A model generated the notes under the pieces. It saw only the letters and a program-made list of their open reading frames with translations, did not search any database and had not been told where the DNA came from. Of a DNA stretch of 64,000 bases, positions 25,791 to 36,158 are shown in pieces (position 1 is the first letter of the stretch; the number at the start of each line of letters is the position of its first letter). Made by a program: the position numbers and the translations under genes. The DNA is from Pseudoalteromonas piscicida (GTDB lineage Bacteria; Pseudomonadota; Gammaproteobacteria; Enterobacterales; Alteromonadaceae): positions 1-64,000 of the forward strand of contig NZ_NKHF01000036.1 in NCBI RefSeq assembly GCF_002744175.1. The letters are read 5' to 3'.

Positions 25791-28604
25791 TTATTTCTTA
25801 ATTGTTAAAGCGTCAGCAATTAACGCGTTTTGTTCTTTAGTATGTGTAGACATATATCCACATGCTGGAGCAGCAGAAGCCTTACGACCTGCATACGTCA
25901 AATTCGCGCCAGCTGGAATAGCTTCCCAGAAATGGTGCTGTGAACAGTACCAAGCACCTTGGTTTTGTGGCTCTTCTTGACACCAAACAAAATCTTTAAC
26001 GTGCTGGTAGCGAGCCATAATCTCGTCCATCTCTTTATGAGGGAACGGATATAATTGTTCAACACGAACAATAGCAACGTTGTTTAGCTCTTGCTTACGA
26101 CGTTCTTGTAATAGTTCGTAGTATACTTTACCGCTACAGAATACAACACGCTCAACGTTTTCAGGATTGATATCATCAATCTCGTCGATCATGTTGTTGA
26201 ATACGCCTTCAGATAGTTCTTCAAGACTAGAAACAGCCAGCGGGTGACGTAATAGTGACTTCGGCGTCATTACTATCAATGGGCGACGCAGTGGACGTAC
26301 CGACTGACGACGTAACATTGCATAAACTTGCGCAGGTGTCGACGGCACACAAACTTGCATATTGTGATCAGCACAAAGCTGCAAGTAACGCTCTAGACGT
26401 GATGAACTGTGTTCAGGACCTTGACCTTCATAGCCATGAGGTAGCAATAATGTTAGACCACATAAACGGCCCCACTTTTGCTCACCAGAGCTTAAGAACT
26501 GATCGAATACAACTTGCGCTCCATTAGCAAAGTCACCGAACTGGGCTTCCCACAATACTAGTGATGTAGGCTCTGCTGTTGCGTAACCATATTCGAATGC
26601 TAATACCGCTTCTTCAGAAAGTACCGAGTCGTATACTTCAAATAAGCCTTGGCCTTCGCGGATATTTTGCAGTGGCAGATACGTTGACGCGTCAGCTTGG
26701 TTGTGAACAACCGCATGACGGTGGAAGAATGTACCACGGCCAGAGTCTTGTCCAGTTAAGCGTACGTCCGTACCTTCGTCGACTAGAGTAGCGTAAGCTA
26801 GTGTTTCAGCCATACCCCAATCAAGCATTTTCTCGCCTTTCGCCATTAATTTGCGATCGTCGTAGATCTTTTTGACACGAGATTGTGCTTTGTGTGTCTC
26901 AGGGTAAGAGGCAATTTGTTCACCAAGCGCTTTTAGTTTTTCTAGTTCAACTTTTGGCTCATATGGCGTGTCCCAATCGTGACCAACATATTTAGACCAA
27001 TCAGATGAGTGCTTAGTTTCTTTTTGGATTTCTTCGACTACACAAACGCCCTTATCTAGACCGTTACGGTATTCGTCAGAAAGTTGTTTTGCATCTTCTT
27101 CAGAAATCACACCTTCACGAACCAACTGCTCAGCATATAACTGACGCGGTACTGGGTGCTTTTTAATTTTTTGATACATCAACGGCTGAGTTGCGTTTGG
27201 CTCATCAGCTTCGTTGTGACCGTGGCGACGGTAGCATACTAAGTCAATCACCACGTCACGCTTGAACTTGTTACGGAAATCAAGTGCAACTTGTGTAACA
27301 AACGCAACCGCCTCAGGATCATCTGAGTTAACGTGGAAAATTGGTGCCTGAACCATTTTCGCAATATCAGTACAGTATTCAGTCGAACGCGTATCTTCAC
27401 GTTTAGATGTAGTGAAACCAACTTGGTTGTTCACAACAATACGAATTGAACCACCAACGCCGTATGCACGTGTTTGCGATAGGTTAAACGTTTCTTGTAC
27501 TACACCTTGACCTGCAATTGCAGAGTCGCCGTGAATTGTGATTGGTAATGCTTTAGATCCACTTTGGCAATTTAAGCGGTCAAGACGAGCACGTACCGAT
27601 CCCATTACAACTGGGTTTACAATTTCAAGGTGTGATGGGTTAAATGCCAATGCCATATGCACATTGCCGCCCTTCGTACCGAAATCTGAAGAGAAACCCA
27701 TATGGTATTTAACGTCACCTGAACCTGCTTGCTCACCGTATTTACCAGCGAACTCATCAAATAGTTCTTGTGGGTTTTTACCCAATACATTCACTAGCAC
27801 GTTTAGACGACCACGGTGAGCCATACCGATTACTGCTTCTTGCTGACCACTTTCACCTGCACGGTGGATCAGTTCTTTCAGCATGGGTACCAGCGCATCG
27901 CCGCCTTCTAGTGAGAAACGCTTCGCACCAGGGAATTTCGCGCCTAGATACTTTTCTAGGCCATCCGCTGCGGTAAGCCCTTTGTAAATTCTTAGCTTAG
28001 TTTCTTTGTCGAATTGCGGCTTAGCGAAGGTCGATTCTAAACGTTGTTGTAACCAACGTTTTTCTTCGGTAGAAGTGATGTGCATGTACTCGGCACCGAT
28101 AGAGCCACAATAAGTCGCTTTGAGTGCAGCGTACAAGTCTTTGAGTTTCATTGTCTCTTTGCCACAAGCAAAAGAGCCAACATTAAATTCTTTATCTAAG
28201 TCTGCGTCAGTTAAATCATGAAAAGCAGGGTCAAGATCGCGAACACGTTCTCTTTCCCAAATCCCTAACGGGTCTAGGTTAGCGTTCTGATGACCTCTGA
28301 AACGGAATGCATTAATTAACTGCAGAACTTTAACTTGCTTGGCATCAGCAGACCCTTCTGCGGATACCACGACTTCTCTGTGTTTGTTTTTAGCAAGATC
28401 TGCAAATTGCGCTCTTACTTCTGAATGTTTAGTGTCAACATCCACACCATCAACTTTTGGCAGTTGATCAAACACCTCTCGCCACTCTTCTGGCACTGAA
28501 GCTGCATCATCTAGATACGCCTCATATAGATCTTCTACGTACGCAACGTTACCGCCGTACAAATGCGAAGATTCTAGCCATGCCTTCATCACACCTTCGT
28601 GCAT
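25791..28604 (-). CDS. sucA: 2-oxoglutarate dehydrogenase E1 component
   Basis: A 937-residue thiamine-diphosphate enzyme that decarboxylates 2-oxoglutarate and succinylates the lipoyl arms of SucB. Length matches E. coli SucA (933). The N-terminal E2-binding segment is present (SSHLYGGNVAYVEDLYEAYL is its conserved part). GMAHRGRLNVLVNVLGK and GDSAIAGQGVVQET belong to the ThDP/Mg site and CYRRHGHNEADEP to the substrate site. It is the first gene of sucAB and lies after the sdh terminator; the 84-bp gap must hold a promoter or allow read-through. Confidence 0.98.
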   Translation of the reverse strand: MHEGVMKAWLESSHLYGGNVAYVEDLYEAYLDDAASVPEEWREVFDQLPKVDGVDVDTKHSEVRAQFADLAKNKHREVVVSAEGSADAKQVKVLQLINAFRFRGHQNANLDPLGIWERERVRDLDPAFHDLTDADLDKEFNVGSFACGKETMKLKDLYAALKATYCGSIGAEYMHITSTEEKRWLQQRLESTFAKPQFDKETKLRIYKGLTAADGLEKYLGAKFPGAKRFSLEGGDALVPMLKELIHRAGESGQQEAVIGMAHRGRLNVLVNVLGKNPQELFDEFAGKYGEQAGSGDVKYHMGFSSDFGTKGGNVHMALAFNPSHLEIVNPVVMGSVRARLDRLNCQSGSKALPITIHGDSAIAGQGVVQETFNLSQTRAYGVGGSIRIVVNNQVGFTTSKREDTRSTEYCTDIAKMVQAPIFHVNSDDPEAVAFVTQVALDFRNKFKRDVVIDLVCYRRHGHNEADEPNATQPLMYQKIKKHPVPRQLYAEQLVREGVISEEDAKQLSDEYRNGLDKGVCVVEEIQKETKHSSDWSKYVGHDWDTPYEPKVELEKLKALGEQIASYPETHKAQSRVKKIYDDRKLMAKGEKMLDWGMAETLAYATLVDEGTDVRLTGQDSGRGTFFHRHAVVHNQADASTYLPLQNIREGQGLFEVYDSVLSEEAVLAFEYGYATAEPTSLVLWEAQFGDFANGAQVVFDQFLSSGEQKWGRLCGLTLLLPHGYEGQGPEHSSSRLERYLQLCADHNMQVCVPSTPAQVYAMLRRQSVRPLRRPLIVMTPKSLLRHPLAVSSLEELSEGVFNNMIDEIDDINPENVERVVFCSGKVYYELLQERRKQELNNVAIVRVEQLYPFPHKEMDEIMARYQHVKDFVWCQEEPQNQGAWYCSQHHFWEAIPAGANLTYAGRKASAAPACGYMSTHTKEQNALIADALTIKK

Positions 28605-28645
28605 CTATTAGCCCTTTTATCTAGCGCAGAAACTCAAACGAAAAC

Positions 28646-28673
28646 AAGATGGCAAGCTTTTGCTTGCCATCTT
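28646..28673 (-). terminator. Hairpin terminator between sdhB and sucA
   Basis: Perfect 12-bp arms AAGATGGCAAGC/GCTTGCCATCTT with a 4-nt loop. On the minus strand it is followed by the T-rich GTTTTCGTTT. Termination is probably partial, given the short gap to sucA. Confidence 0.8.
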
Positions 28674-28688
28674 AGCTAGTAGTATGTG

Positions 28689-29408
28689 TTATACCGAACG
28701 GTTTAACAACATTGATTTAATTTGTCCAATTGCCTTAGTTGGATTAAGGCCCTTAGGACATACGCTAACACAGTTCATAATACTGTGACAGCGGAATACG
28801 CTGAACGCGTCATCAAGATCTGCAAGGCGTTCTTCTGTTGCTGTATCGCGGCTATCTGCCAAGAAACGATAAGCATGTAGAAGACCAGCAGGACCGATGA
28901 ACTTGTCTGGGTTCCACCAGAAAGAAGGACAAGACGTTGAACAACATGCACAAAGAATACATTCATACAAACCATCTAGCTTTTCACGATCTTCAATTGA
29001 TTGAAGACGTTCTTCACCACCTGTTGGCTTGTCGTTGATCAAGAATGGCTTAACCTTCTCGTATTGCGTATAGAACTGGCTCATGTCTATTACTAGGTCA
29101 CGGATAACCGGAAGACCTGGTAATGGACGAATAACCACTTTGCCTTTACCACCATTCTGCAATGCAGAAATCGGAGTAATACAGGCAAGGCCGTTTTTAC
29201 CATTCATATTAATACCGTCTGAACCACACACCCCTTCACGGCATGAACGACGGAAAGATAAAGATGGATCTTGCTCTTTAAGTTGCATCAGAGCGTCCAA
29301 CACCATCATGTCACGACCTTCCTCTACTTCTAGAGTGTAGTCCTGCATGCGTGGTGCTGCATCTTCATCAGGATTATAACGATAAACAGATAATTCTAAA
29401 GTTGCCAT
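28689..29408 (-). CDS. sdhB: Succinate dehydrogenase iron-sulfur subunit
   Basis: A 239-residue subunit, same size as E. coli SdhB. It ligates the [2Fe-2S] centre by RSCREGVCGSDG plus a later Cys, the [4Fe-4S] centre by CILCACCSTSCP and the [3Fe-4S] centre by CHSIMNCVSVCPKGL. It passes electrons from SdhA's FAD to ubiquinone at the membrane. It follows sdhA by 10 bp in sdhCDAB. Confidence 0.98.
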   Translation of the reverse strand: MATLELSVYRYNPDEDAAPRMQDYTLEVEEGRDMMVLDALMQLKEQDPSLSFRRSCREGVCGSDGINMNGKNGLACITPISALQNGGKGKVVIRPLPGLPVIRDLVIDMSQFYTQYEKVKPFLINDKPTGGEERLQSIEDREKLDGLYECILCACCSTSCPSFWWNPDKFIGPAGLLHAYRFLADSRDTATEERLADLDDAFSVFRCHSIMNCVSVCPKGLNPTKAIGQIKSMLLNRSV

Positions 29409-29418
29409 CGCTTAGCTC

Positions 29419-31191
29419 CTAGTATGTACGTGCTTTCGGTGGGAATGCTTCACGAGTCTTAGGTGCGTAGTTAACTTCACGCTTGCTCATAGACTCAGTC
29501 TCTGGACTGTAAATAGAGTGACACAACCAGTTTTCATCATCACGATCTGGGTAGTCGAAGCGAGAGTGTGCACCACGGCTTTCCGTACGGAAGTTTGCAG
29601 CCACCGCTGTCGAGTACGCAGTTTCCATTAAGTTATCTAACTCTAGACACTCAATGCGTTGCGTGTTGAATTCAGCAGACTTATCGTCAAGACGTGCGTA
29701 TTGTAGACGCTCGCGAATTTCTTTAAGTTCTTTAAGACCTTCAGCCATTGCATCACCTTCACGGAATACCGAGAAGTTAAGCTGCATACATTGCTGCAAG
29801 TCTTTCTTGATTTGTACAGGGTCTTCGCCCTGACCTTTCGCCGATGTTTCCCAACGATTAGTACGCGCCAGTGCAGCGTCCACATTGTCGTTGCTTGCTT
29901 CTTTAGCAATTTCAGCATCTTTCAGGTAAGTACCAAGGAAGTTACCCGCCGCACGACCGAATACTACTAAGTCAAGTAGAGAGTTACCGCCCAGACGGTT
30001 TGCACCGTGTACAGATACACACGCAATCTCGCCTACTGCGAACAAGCCTTCAACGATCTTTTCGTTGCCTTGACTATCAACGTTCAGAACCTGACCATTT
30101 ACGTTTGTAGGTACACCACCCATCATGTAGTGACAAGTAGGAATAACTGGAATTGGCTCTTCAGCTGGGTCTACGTGTGCGAACGTTTTCGCAAGGTCAC
30201 ATACGCCTGGTAGACGTAGGTTTAGTGTCTCTGCACCTAAGTGGTCAAGCTTCAGCTTGATGTGCGGACCCCAAGGACCTTCACAACCACGACCTTCACG
30301 AATTTCTGTCATCATTGAACGTGCTACAACGTCACGTGATGCTAGGTCTTTCGCGTTTGGCGCATAACGTTCCATGAAGCGTTCGCCGTCTTTATTTAGA
30401 AGATAACCACCTTCACCACGACAACCTTCTGTTACTAGTACACCAGCACCAGCAATACCCGTTGGGTGGAACTGCCACATTTCCATGTCTTGCATAGAAA
30501 TACCAGCTCGTACCGCCATACCAACGCCATCACCAGTGTTGATGTGAGCGTTCGTTGTTGATGCGTAAATACGACCTGCACCACCAGTTGCTAGTACAAC
30601 AGCTTTAGATTTGAAATAAGTGATTTCACCTGACTCGATGTCGATTGCAGTTACACCAACTACATCGCCATTGTCATTTTTTACTAGGTCCAGCGCGTAC
30701 CATTCAGAGAAAACGTTTGTTTTATTCTTTACGTTTTGCTGATACAGGCAGTGAAGTAATGCGTGACCAGTACGGTCTGCTGCAGCTGCTGTACGAGCCG
30801 CTTGCTCACCACCAAAGTTTTTCGACTGACCACCGAAAGGACGCTGGTATACGCGGCCATTTTCAAAGCGAGAAAACGGTAAACCCATATTCTCAAGCTC
30901 AGTGATCGCCTCTGGACCTGTTTTACACATATACTCGATAGCGTCTTGGTCACCGATGTAATCAGACCCTTTCACCGTATCGTACATGTGCCATTCCCAG
31001 TTATCCTCATGAGAGTTACCTAGCGCTACAGTGATACCACCTTGCGCAGATACTGTGTGAGAACGAGTTGGGAAAACTTTTGAAATAAGAGCACAAGTTT
31101 TGCCTGATTCCGAGATAGCCAGTGCTGCGCGCATACCCGCGCCGCCCGCACCCACTACTACTGCGTCAAATTCACGTACGTTATATTTCAC
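29419..31191 (-). CDS. sdhA: Succinate dehydrogenase flavoprotein subunit
   Basis: A 590-residue catalytic subunit (E. coli 588) that oxidises succinate to fumarate. The covalent FAD attachment histidine is in [11 protein letters not shown] (about residue 45), after the dinucleotide motif [13 protein letters not shown]. The substrate arginine region is in [18 protein letters not shown]. Its start directly abuts the sdhD stop codon. Confidence 0.98.
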   Translation of the reverse strand: MKYNVREFDAVVVGAGGAGMRAALAISESGKTCALISKVFPTRSHTVSAQGGITVALGNSHEDNWEWHMYDTVKGSDYIGDQDAIEYMCKTGPEAITELENMGLPFSRFENGRVYQRPFGGQSKNFGGEQAARTAAAADRTGHALLHCLYQQNVKNKTNVFSEWYALDLVKNDNGDVVGVTAIDIESGEITYFKSKAVVLATGGAGRIYASTTNAHINTGDGVGMAVRAGISMQDMEMWQFHPTGIAGAGVLVTEGCRGEGGYLLNKDGERFMERYAPNAKDLASRDVVARSMMTEIREGRGCEGPWGPHIKLKLDHLGAETLNLRLPGVCDLAKTFAHVDPAEEPIPVIPTCHYMMGGVPTNVNGQVLNVDSQGNEKIVEGLFAVGEIACVSVHGANRLGGNSLLDLVVFGRAAGNFLGTYLKDAEIAKEASNDNVDAALARTNRWETSAKGQGEDPVQIKKDLQQCMQLNFSVFREGDAMAEGLKELKEIRERLQYARLDDKSAEFNTQRIECLELDNLMETAYSTAVAANFRTESRGAHSRFDYPDRDDENWLCHSIYSPETESMSKREVNYAPKTREAFPPKARTY

Positions 31192-31539
31192 TTAAACACC
31201 CCACAGAACAAACAGACCAATAGCTACGTAAGCTAAAGCCATAAGGTTTAATACAAAGCCAAGGATAGTGCGAGTTGTTGAGTTCTTAACGTAGTCTGTT
31301 AGAACTTGCCACAAACCAATGCGTGTGTGCACCATGATACAAACGAGTGTAATCATTGTTGCTGCTTTAACAGCAAGATTTGAGAACAACCCTGACCAAG
31401 CTTCATACGTCAGTTCAGGAGTCAATAGAAGGTAGCCTACGATGAATACCGCATAAGCTAGGATAATTAACGCTGTCGCGCGCAGTGACACGTAGTCTTG
31501 TACGCCATCACGCTTTAGAGTCGCTTGATTTAAGACCAT
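31192..31539 (-). CDS. sdhD: Succinate dehydrogenase membrane anchor subunit D
   Basis: About 115 residues with three membrane helices, which together with SdhC anchor the enzyme and form the quinone and haem b site. The candidate haem ligand His is in MVHTRIGLWQVLTDY. I chose ATG 31539 because GGAG lies 7 nt upstream; an ATG at 31545 is only 1 nt from it and the ORF beginning further upstream would run deep into sdhC. This start gives a 10-bp overlap with sdhC. Confidence 0.93.
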   Translation of the reverse strand: MVLNQATLKRDGVQDYVSLRATALIILAYAVFIVGYLLLTPELTYEAWSGLFSNLAVKAATMITLVCIMVHTRIGLWQVLTDYVKNSTTRTILGFVLNLMALAYVAIGLFVLWGV

Positions 31540-31943
31540 ATCCATACTCCAGCCAAAATTGCTACGATAACCCAAAGTGCTAATGCAATCTTTGCGCTAT
31601 TGTTGCCTGATTCTAATTCTTCCCAATGTCCCATATCCTGGATCATGTGACGGATACCACCGATGATGTGGTAAGACAATACAGTTAGGGTGCCCCATGC
31701 GATAAATTTCGCAATAAAGCCAGACATCAGTTCTTTTACAAACTCGAAGCCTTCAGGAGAAGAAAGGGATTCAGACCAAGCCCAAATCACAAAGGTCAAA
31801 GCGAAGAAGAAAGCAACACCGGTGACACGGTGAAGAATCGACGCTTTAGCCGTTGGCGGCATAGATATAGTCGTAAGATCTAGATTTACAGGTCTTTGCT
31901 TTTTCACAGTTACTTGCCCATCTTTGCCCACAAAGGAGCTCAT
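31530..31943 (-). CDS. sdhC: Succinate dehydrogenase cytochrome b556 subunit
   Basis: Up to 137 residues with three membrane helices. The family's N-terminal motif KKQRPVNLDLTTI and quinone-site segment ASILHRVTGV are present; the haem histidine is in SYHIIGGIRHMIQD. The ATG at 31943 gives about 12 residues more than most homologues. A GTG at 31907, immediately before KKQRP, would give the usual 125. Neither has a strong Shine-Dalgarno. It is the first gene of sdhCDAB. Confidence 0.95.
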   Translation of the reverse strand: MSSFVGKDGQVTVKKQRPVNLDLTTISMPPTAKASILHRVTGVAFFFALTFVIWAWSESLSSPEGFEFVKELMSGFIAKFIAWGTLTVLSYHIIGGIRHMIQDMGHWEELESGNNSAKIALALWVIVAILAGVWIWS

Positions 31944-32324
31944 CTACTTGTTTTTATGAAACCCACCTACATATTGCAAATGTAGATGGCACACTCTAGA
32001 TAAACCAATTAGGACACCAAAAAGTTCACTCGAGTGTAAAAAATTGATGTAAAAATAGGTTTACCCACAGACGATACGGTATAAAACCGTTGACAGTATA
32101 TAAGGCTATGCGCCCTTTTACAATTCTTGTTTAGATAGAGACGCTTGCGAATTAGCGAATGGTCTAATATTTAATCGTTATAGAATATTTATTATACATT
32201 TATGCATAAATCACAGAAAAATTGACTTTTAACCTAGGTTATAAGTTAGAATGATCTGAATTTGCTTAACATTAGTATCACAACATAACAATCAGAATAT
32301 TGTTATTAAATAGGAGACAAATAG
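31944..32324. promoter_or_regulatory. Divergent sdhC-gltA control region
   Basis: 381 bp without a gene between two divergent TCA operons. It is AT-rich and contains the palindrome CACTCGAGTG (32027-32036), a TTGACA at 32090 without a clear partner, and a possible gltA promoter TTGACT (32222) with TAGAAT (32247) at 19-bp spacing. None is certain. No RNA gene is recognised. Confidence 0.4.
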
Positions 32325-33611
32325 ATGGCAGATAAAAAAGCCACAGTCCATATTGATGGTCACGATCCGATTGAGTTACCAATTTACGAAGGTACAGCTG
32401 GTCAAGACGTAGTTGACGTTCGTTCTTTAGGCGCTCACGGCCTATTTACTTATGACCCAGGATTTATGTCGACTGCCTCTTGTGACTCGTCTATCACTTA
32501 CATTGACGGTGCCAAAGGTGTACTGCTTCACCGCGGTTATCCAATTGAGCAACTTGCTGAAAATTCTAACTATATTGAACTTTGCTACCTATTATTGAAT
32601 GGTGAATTACCAAGCGAAGAACAACTAGCTGAGTTCTCAGATGAGATTACTCGCAACACCATGATGCACGAGAAGATCGCAGCGTTTTTCCAAGGCTTCC
32701 GTGTAGATGCACACCCTATGGCTATGCTATGCGGTGTAGTTGGTGCATTATCTTCGTTCTATCATTCAGATCTTGATATTTCTGATGAAGATCAACGTAT
32801 GCGTTGTGCAATTAAATTGGTTGCTAAGCTACCAACAATCGCAGCAATGGCGTACAAATACAACGTCGGCCAGCCGTTCGTATACCCACGCAACGACTTG
32901 AGCTACGCAGAAAACTTCTTACACATGATGTTCTCTGTACCGGCTGAAGATTATGAAGTAAGTCCAGTGCTTGCAAAAGCAATGGATCGTATTTTCATGC
33001 TTCACGCAGACCACGAGCAAAACGCTTCTACATCAACAGTACGTCTTGCAGGCTCTTCAGGTGCGAACCCTTACGCGTGTATCGCAGCTGGTATTGCTTC
33101 TCTTTGGGGCCCAGCACACGGCGGTGCAAACGAAGCATGTTTAACAATGCTAGAAGAAATCGGCTCTGTTGACCGCATTGACGAGTACGTTGCAAAAGCA
33201 AAAGACAAGAACGATCCGTTCCGTCTAATGGGCTTTGGTCACCGTGTTTACAAGAACTTCGACCCACGAGCGACAGTAATGCGTCAAACGTGTCACGAAG
33301 TACTTAAAGAGCTAAACATTCAAGATCCACTGCTTGACGTTGCAATGAAACTTGAACAAATTGCCCTAGAGGACCCTTACTTCATCGAGAAGAAGCTATA
33401 TCCGAATGTAGACTTCTACTCAGGGATCATCTTAAAAGCGATTGGTATCCCTACCAGTATGTTCACGGTTATTTTTGCTATGTCTCGTACTGTGGGTTGG
33501 ATCTCTCACTGGAACGAGATGCTATCTCAACCAGGACACAAAATTGGTCGTCCACGTCAGCTTTACAAAGGCTACACGTCTCGCGACTACAAAGCTAAAA
33601 ACGACAGATAA
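32325..33611 (+). CDS. gltA: Citrate synthase (type II)
   Basis: A 428-residue citrate synthase (E. coli 427), hexameric and NADH-sensitive in this group. The catalytic residues are the His in [10 protein letters not shown], the His in [12 protein letters not shown] and the Asp in NVDFYSGI. The start has GGAG 9 nt upstream. It is transcribed away from sdhC and ends in a strong terminator. Confidence 0.98.
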   Translation: MADKKATVHIDGHDPIELPIYEGTAGQDVVDVRSLGAHGLFTYDPGFMSTASCDSSITYIDGAKGVLLHRGYPIEQLAENSNYIELCYLLLNGELPSEEQLAEFSDEITRNTMMHEKIAAFFQGFRVDAHPMAMLCGVVGALSSFYHSDLDISDEDQRMRCAIKLVAKLPTIAAMAYKYNVGQPFVYPRNDLSYAENFLHMMFSVPAEDYEVSPVLAKAMDRIFMLHADHEQNASTSTVRLAGSSGANPYACIAAGIASLWGPAHGGANEACLTMLEEIGSVDRIDEYVAKAKDKNDPFRLMGFGHRVYKNFDPRATVMRQTCHEVLKELNIQDPLLDVAMKLEQIALEDPYFIEKKLYPNVDFYSGIILKAIGIPTSMFTVIFAMSRTVGWISHWNEMLSQPGHKIGRPRQLYKGYTSRDYKAKNDR

Positions 33612-33631
33612 TACTGGCGTTTTATTATGAG

Positions 33632-33651
33632 AAGGCCGCTTTTGCGGCCTT
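33632..33651 (+). terminator. Intrinsic terminator after gltA
   Basis: AAGGCCGC-TTTT-GCGGCCTT followed by TTTTGTTTT, 20 bp beyond the gltA stop codon. Confidence 0.93.
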
Positions 33652-33713
33652 TTTTGTTTTATTATTTCCGCTTATTCGTTAAAATCCCGCTGCTAATTTA
33701 ACTCAGGTACGTT

Positions 33714-34928
33714 ATGACTGATATCCACGCTCTGCGCGATGACTTTCCCATTTTTAATAAACAGCTTGATGGACAACCTTTGTGTTATCTAGATTCAGCT
33801 GCAACCGCGCAAAAACCGAACAAAGTAATCGATGTCATTAAAAATTTTTATGAAAATGAAAATTCAAACGTACATAGAGGTTTACACACGCTGAGCGAAA
33901 ACGCCACAATTCGGTACGAAGGCGCAAGGGAAACGATTGCCACCTTTTTAAATGTTTCAGCTAAAGAAATTGTCTGGACAAGCGGTGCCACAGAATCATT
34001 AAATTTATTGGCTCACTGCCTTAGTAACGGCTTAAATGCTAACAGTAAGATAGTGATTAGCCCGTTTGAGCATCACGCAAACATCGTACCTTGGCAAGAA
34101 GCTTGTAAACGTACTGGTGCACAATTGTTGGTTTTACCTATGCTTGAAAGCGGTGTGCTTGATGAACAAGGGGCTATTGCGCTGTTACAGGCACATAAAC
34201 CGGATATCTTGTCGATCGGACATGTTTCTAATGCCTTGGGTAATATCCAGCCAATTGAGCCCTTAATTAAGCTCTGTAAAGCCCTCGGGACTAAAACGGT
34301 TATTGATGGTGCTCAGTCTTTAATGCACTTGCGACCAGATCTAAAAGCATTAGACTGCGACTTTTATGTTTTTTCTGCTCACAAGTCACTGGGTCCAACG
34401 GGTGTTGGTGGACTTTACGGCCGATATGCATTGCTTAATGCCCTGCCCGTCTACAAAACTGGGGGCGAAATGATCCACGAGGTGACATTTGCACACTCCA
34501 GTTACCGTGACGCACCAGGTAAATTCGAGCCTGGTACACCGAATATCTCAGGTGTTATTGGGTTTGCAGCGGCAATAAACTACCTAAACGGTATTGACTC
34601 AATGGCACTTCAGCGCCATGAACAAGTGCTTTATCACTCACTTTTAGAAAAGCTAACTAAGATCGCAGGCGTTACTGTGTACGGTGATACCAACAATAAT
34701 GTTGGCATAGTCAGCTTTAACTACAAAAATGAGCACCACTATGACCTTGCGACGCTACTCAACACGTACGGAGTTGCAGTCAGAAGTGGGCATCACTGTA
34801 CTCAACCACTCATGAAAATGCTTAATGTGAACGGCACTGTACGGGCAAGTTTGGCTTTTTATAATAACGAAGATGATATTGAGCACTTCATTAATGCACT
34901 AAAAGCCACAATAGAATTATTAGATTAA
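33714..34928 (+). CDS. csdA: Cysteine desulfurase CsdA (SufS-like)
   Basis: A 404-residue PLP enzyme of the group II desulfurases that takes sulfur from cysteine as a persulfide. The PLP lysine is in FSAHKSLGPTGVGGLYG and the persulfide cysteine is in SGHHCTQPLM. The adjacent SufE-like gene and the convergent tcdA match the E. coli csdA-csdE-csdL arrangement, so CsdA is preferred to SufS; no other suf genes are here. The sulfur flow would serve the cyclic t6A tRNA pathway or general sulfur transfer. Confidence 0.88.
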   Translation: MTDIHALRDDFPIFNKQLDGQPLCYLDSAATAQKPNKVIDVIKNFYENENSNVHRGLHTLSENATIRYEGARETIATFLNVSAKEIVWTSGATESLNLLAHCLSNGLNANSKIVISPFEHHANIVPWQEACKRTGAQLLVLPMLESGVLDEQGAIALLQAHKPDILSIGHVSNALGNIQPIEPLIKLCKALGTKTVIDGAQSLMHLRPDLKALDCDFYVFSAHKSLGPTGVGGLYGRYALLNALPVYKTGGEMIHEVTFAHSSYRDAPGKFEPGTPNISGVIGFAAAINYLNGIDSMALQRHEQVLYHSLLEKLTKIAGVTVYGDTNNNVGIVSFNYKNEHHYDLATLLNTYGVAVRSGHHCTQPLMKMLNVNGTVRASLAFYNNEDDIEHFINALKATIELLD

Positions 34929-34932
34929 TCTT

Positions 34933-35340
34933 ATGAATATTGAACATATCACAAAAAAACTTTCTGAGGGTCATGGCTGGCAGGCCAAATACCGCGAAAT
35001 AATGCTGCTAGGGAAGCAACTTCCCACTCTGCCAGAGGCTTTGAAGGTTGACTCAGCGTTAGTATCTGGCTGTGATAGCAAAGTTTGGCTATATGTTGAC
35101 CTCGATGAAAACGCACAGCAGCTGGTACTGATTGCCGACTCTGATACGCGTATTGTCAAAGGGCTACTTGCTATCATTATTGCGGCATATGCTGGAAAAA
35201 CACCAGAGCAAGCGAGCCAATTTGACGCTTATGCACTGTTCGAATCGCTTGGGCTAATAAGTCATTTAAGTCCGTCTAGAGGGAATGGGATCCGCGCGAT
35301 TGTCGAACAGATCCAAACGAACGCAAACCGATTGCGATAA
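34933..35340 (+). CDS. csdE: Sulfur acceptor protein CsdE (SufE family)
   Basis: A 135-residue SufE-fold protein that accepts persulfide sulfur from CsdA on Cys47 (SALVSGCDSKVWL). It starts 4 bp after csdA and is clearly co-transcribed. A hairpin just beyond its stop separates it from the convergent tcdA. Confidence 0.88.
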   Translation: MNIEHITKKLSEGHGWQAKYREIMLLGKQLPTLPEALKVDSALVSGCDSKVWLYVDLDENAQQLVLIADSDTRIVKGLLAIIIAAYAGKTPEQASQFDAYALFESLGLISHLSPSRGNGIRAIVEQIQTNANRLR

Positions 35341-35341
35341 G

Positions 35342-35357
35342 GTGCTCAAACGAGCAC
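35342..35357. terminator. Hairpin between convergent csdE and tcdA
   Basis: GTGCTC-AAAC-GAGCAC fills the 19-bp gap between the two stops. The T content on either side is modest, so termination may be weak or bidirectional. Confidence 0.55.
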
Positions 35358-35359
35358 AC

Positions 35360-36157
35360 TTATTTGCTGATTTTGCTTTGTTTATCTAGATACTTACGAA
35401 TCGCTTTAGAAGCGGCAAAAAAACCAAAACTACCGGTTACCATCGTAGCAGAGCCAAAGCCTGTAGCGCAGTCCATATTTTTTCCGCCTTCAGCTTGTTG
35501 CTTCATTTTACATACGGTGCCGTCTGTACTTGGATAAACAAGTTGCTCTGTAGAATACACGCAATCCACACCAAACTTACGTTTTGGATTATCGCTAAAG
35601 TTATATTGTTTTCTGAGAATATAACGCACTTTTGCCAGCAATGGGTCGTGAGTTGTCTTGGCAACATCCCCGTACTGTATCTGGCTAGGATCGGTTTGAC
35701 CGCCAGCCCCTCCAGTGGTGATCACTGGTATCTTGTTACGCTTACAATGTGCAATTAATGCCGCTTTTTCTTTAACGGCATCGATGCAATCAATGACATA
35801 ATCAAAACCTTGAATGTAGTTTCTAATGTTATCTAACATCAAAAAATCATCGATTAGGTTGATTTCACAATCAGGGTTGATAGCAAGGCAACGTTCGCGC
35901 ATCGCCTCGATTTTCTGCATGCCAATACTATTACTATGGGCATGTAATTGACGATTGATATTAGTTACGCAGATATCGTCCATATCAATTAACGTGATTC
36001 TGCCAATACCTGTGCGCACTAAAGCTTCAACAGCCCAACTGCCAACACCACCGATGCCAATAACGCAAAAATGTGCTTGCGTTAATGCCTCTAACTCAGT
36101 ACGACCATAAAGACGACCAATACCGCCAAATCTAAGTTCTGTATTTGAATCAGTCAT
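35360..36157 (-). CDS. tcdA: tRNA threonylcarbamoyladenosine dehydratase
   Basis: A 265-residue E1/MoeB-like ATP-dependent enzyme that cyclises t6A to ct6A at tRNA position 37. The nucleotide-binding motif is VIGIGGVGSWAVEALVRTG (residues about 31-49), and the C-terminal family segment GSFGFFAASKAIRKYL is present. It lacks a C-terminal ubiquitin-like or rhodanese domain. Its position opposite csdAE agrees with the known sulfur-relay link. It follows the pseudouridine synthase by 1 bp and may be the last gene of the lipid-A operon transcript. Confidence 0.93.
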   Translation of the reverse strand: MTDSNTELRFGGIGRLYGRTELEALTQAHFCVIGIGGVGSWAVEALVRTGIGRITLIDMDDICVTNINRQLHAHSNSIGMQKIEAMRERCLAINPDCEINLIDDFLMLDNIRNYIQGFDYVIDCIDAVKEKAALIAHCKRNKIPVITTGGAGGQTDPSQIQYGDVAKTTHDPLLAKVRYILRKQYNFSDNPKRKFGVDCVYSTEQLVYPSTDGTVCKMKQQAEGGKNMDCATGFGSATMVTGSFGFFAASKAIRKYLDKQSKISK

Positions 36158-36158
36158 G

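Noticed and set aside
31540..31575. Longer sdhD beginning at 31575
   Set aside because: It overlaps sdhC by 46 bp and lacks the ribosome site that the ATG at 31539 has.
32090..32118. TTGACA at 32090 as the main gltA promoter
   Set aside because: No acceptable -10 hexamer occurs at 16-18 bp spacing, and it is over 200 bp from the start codon.
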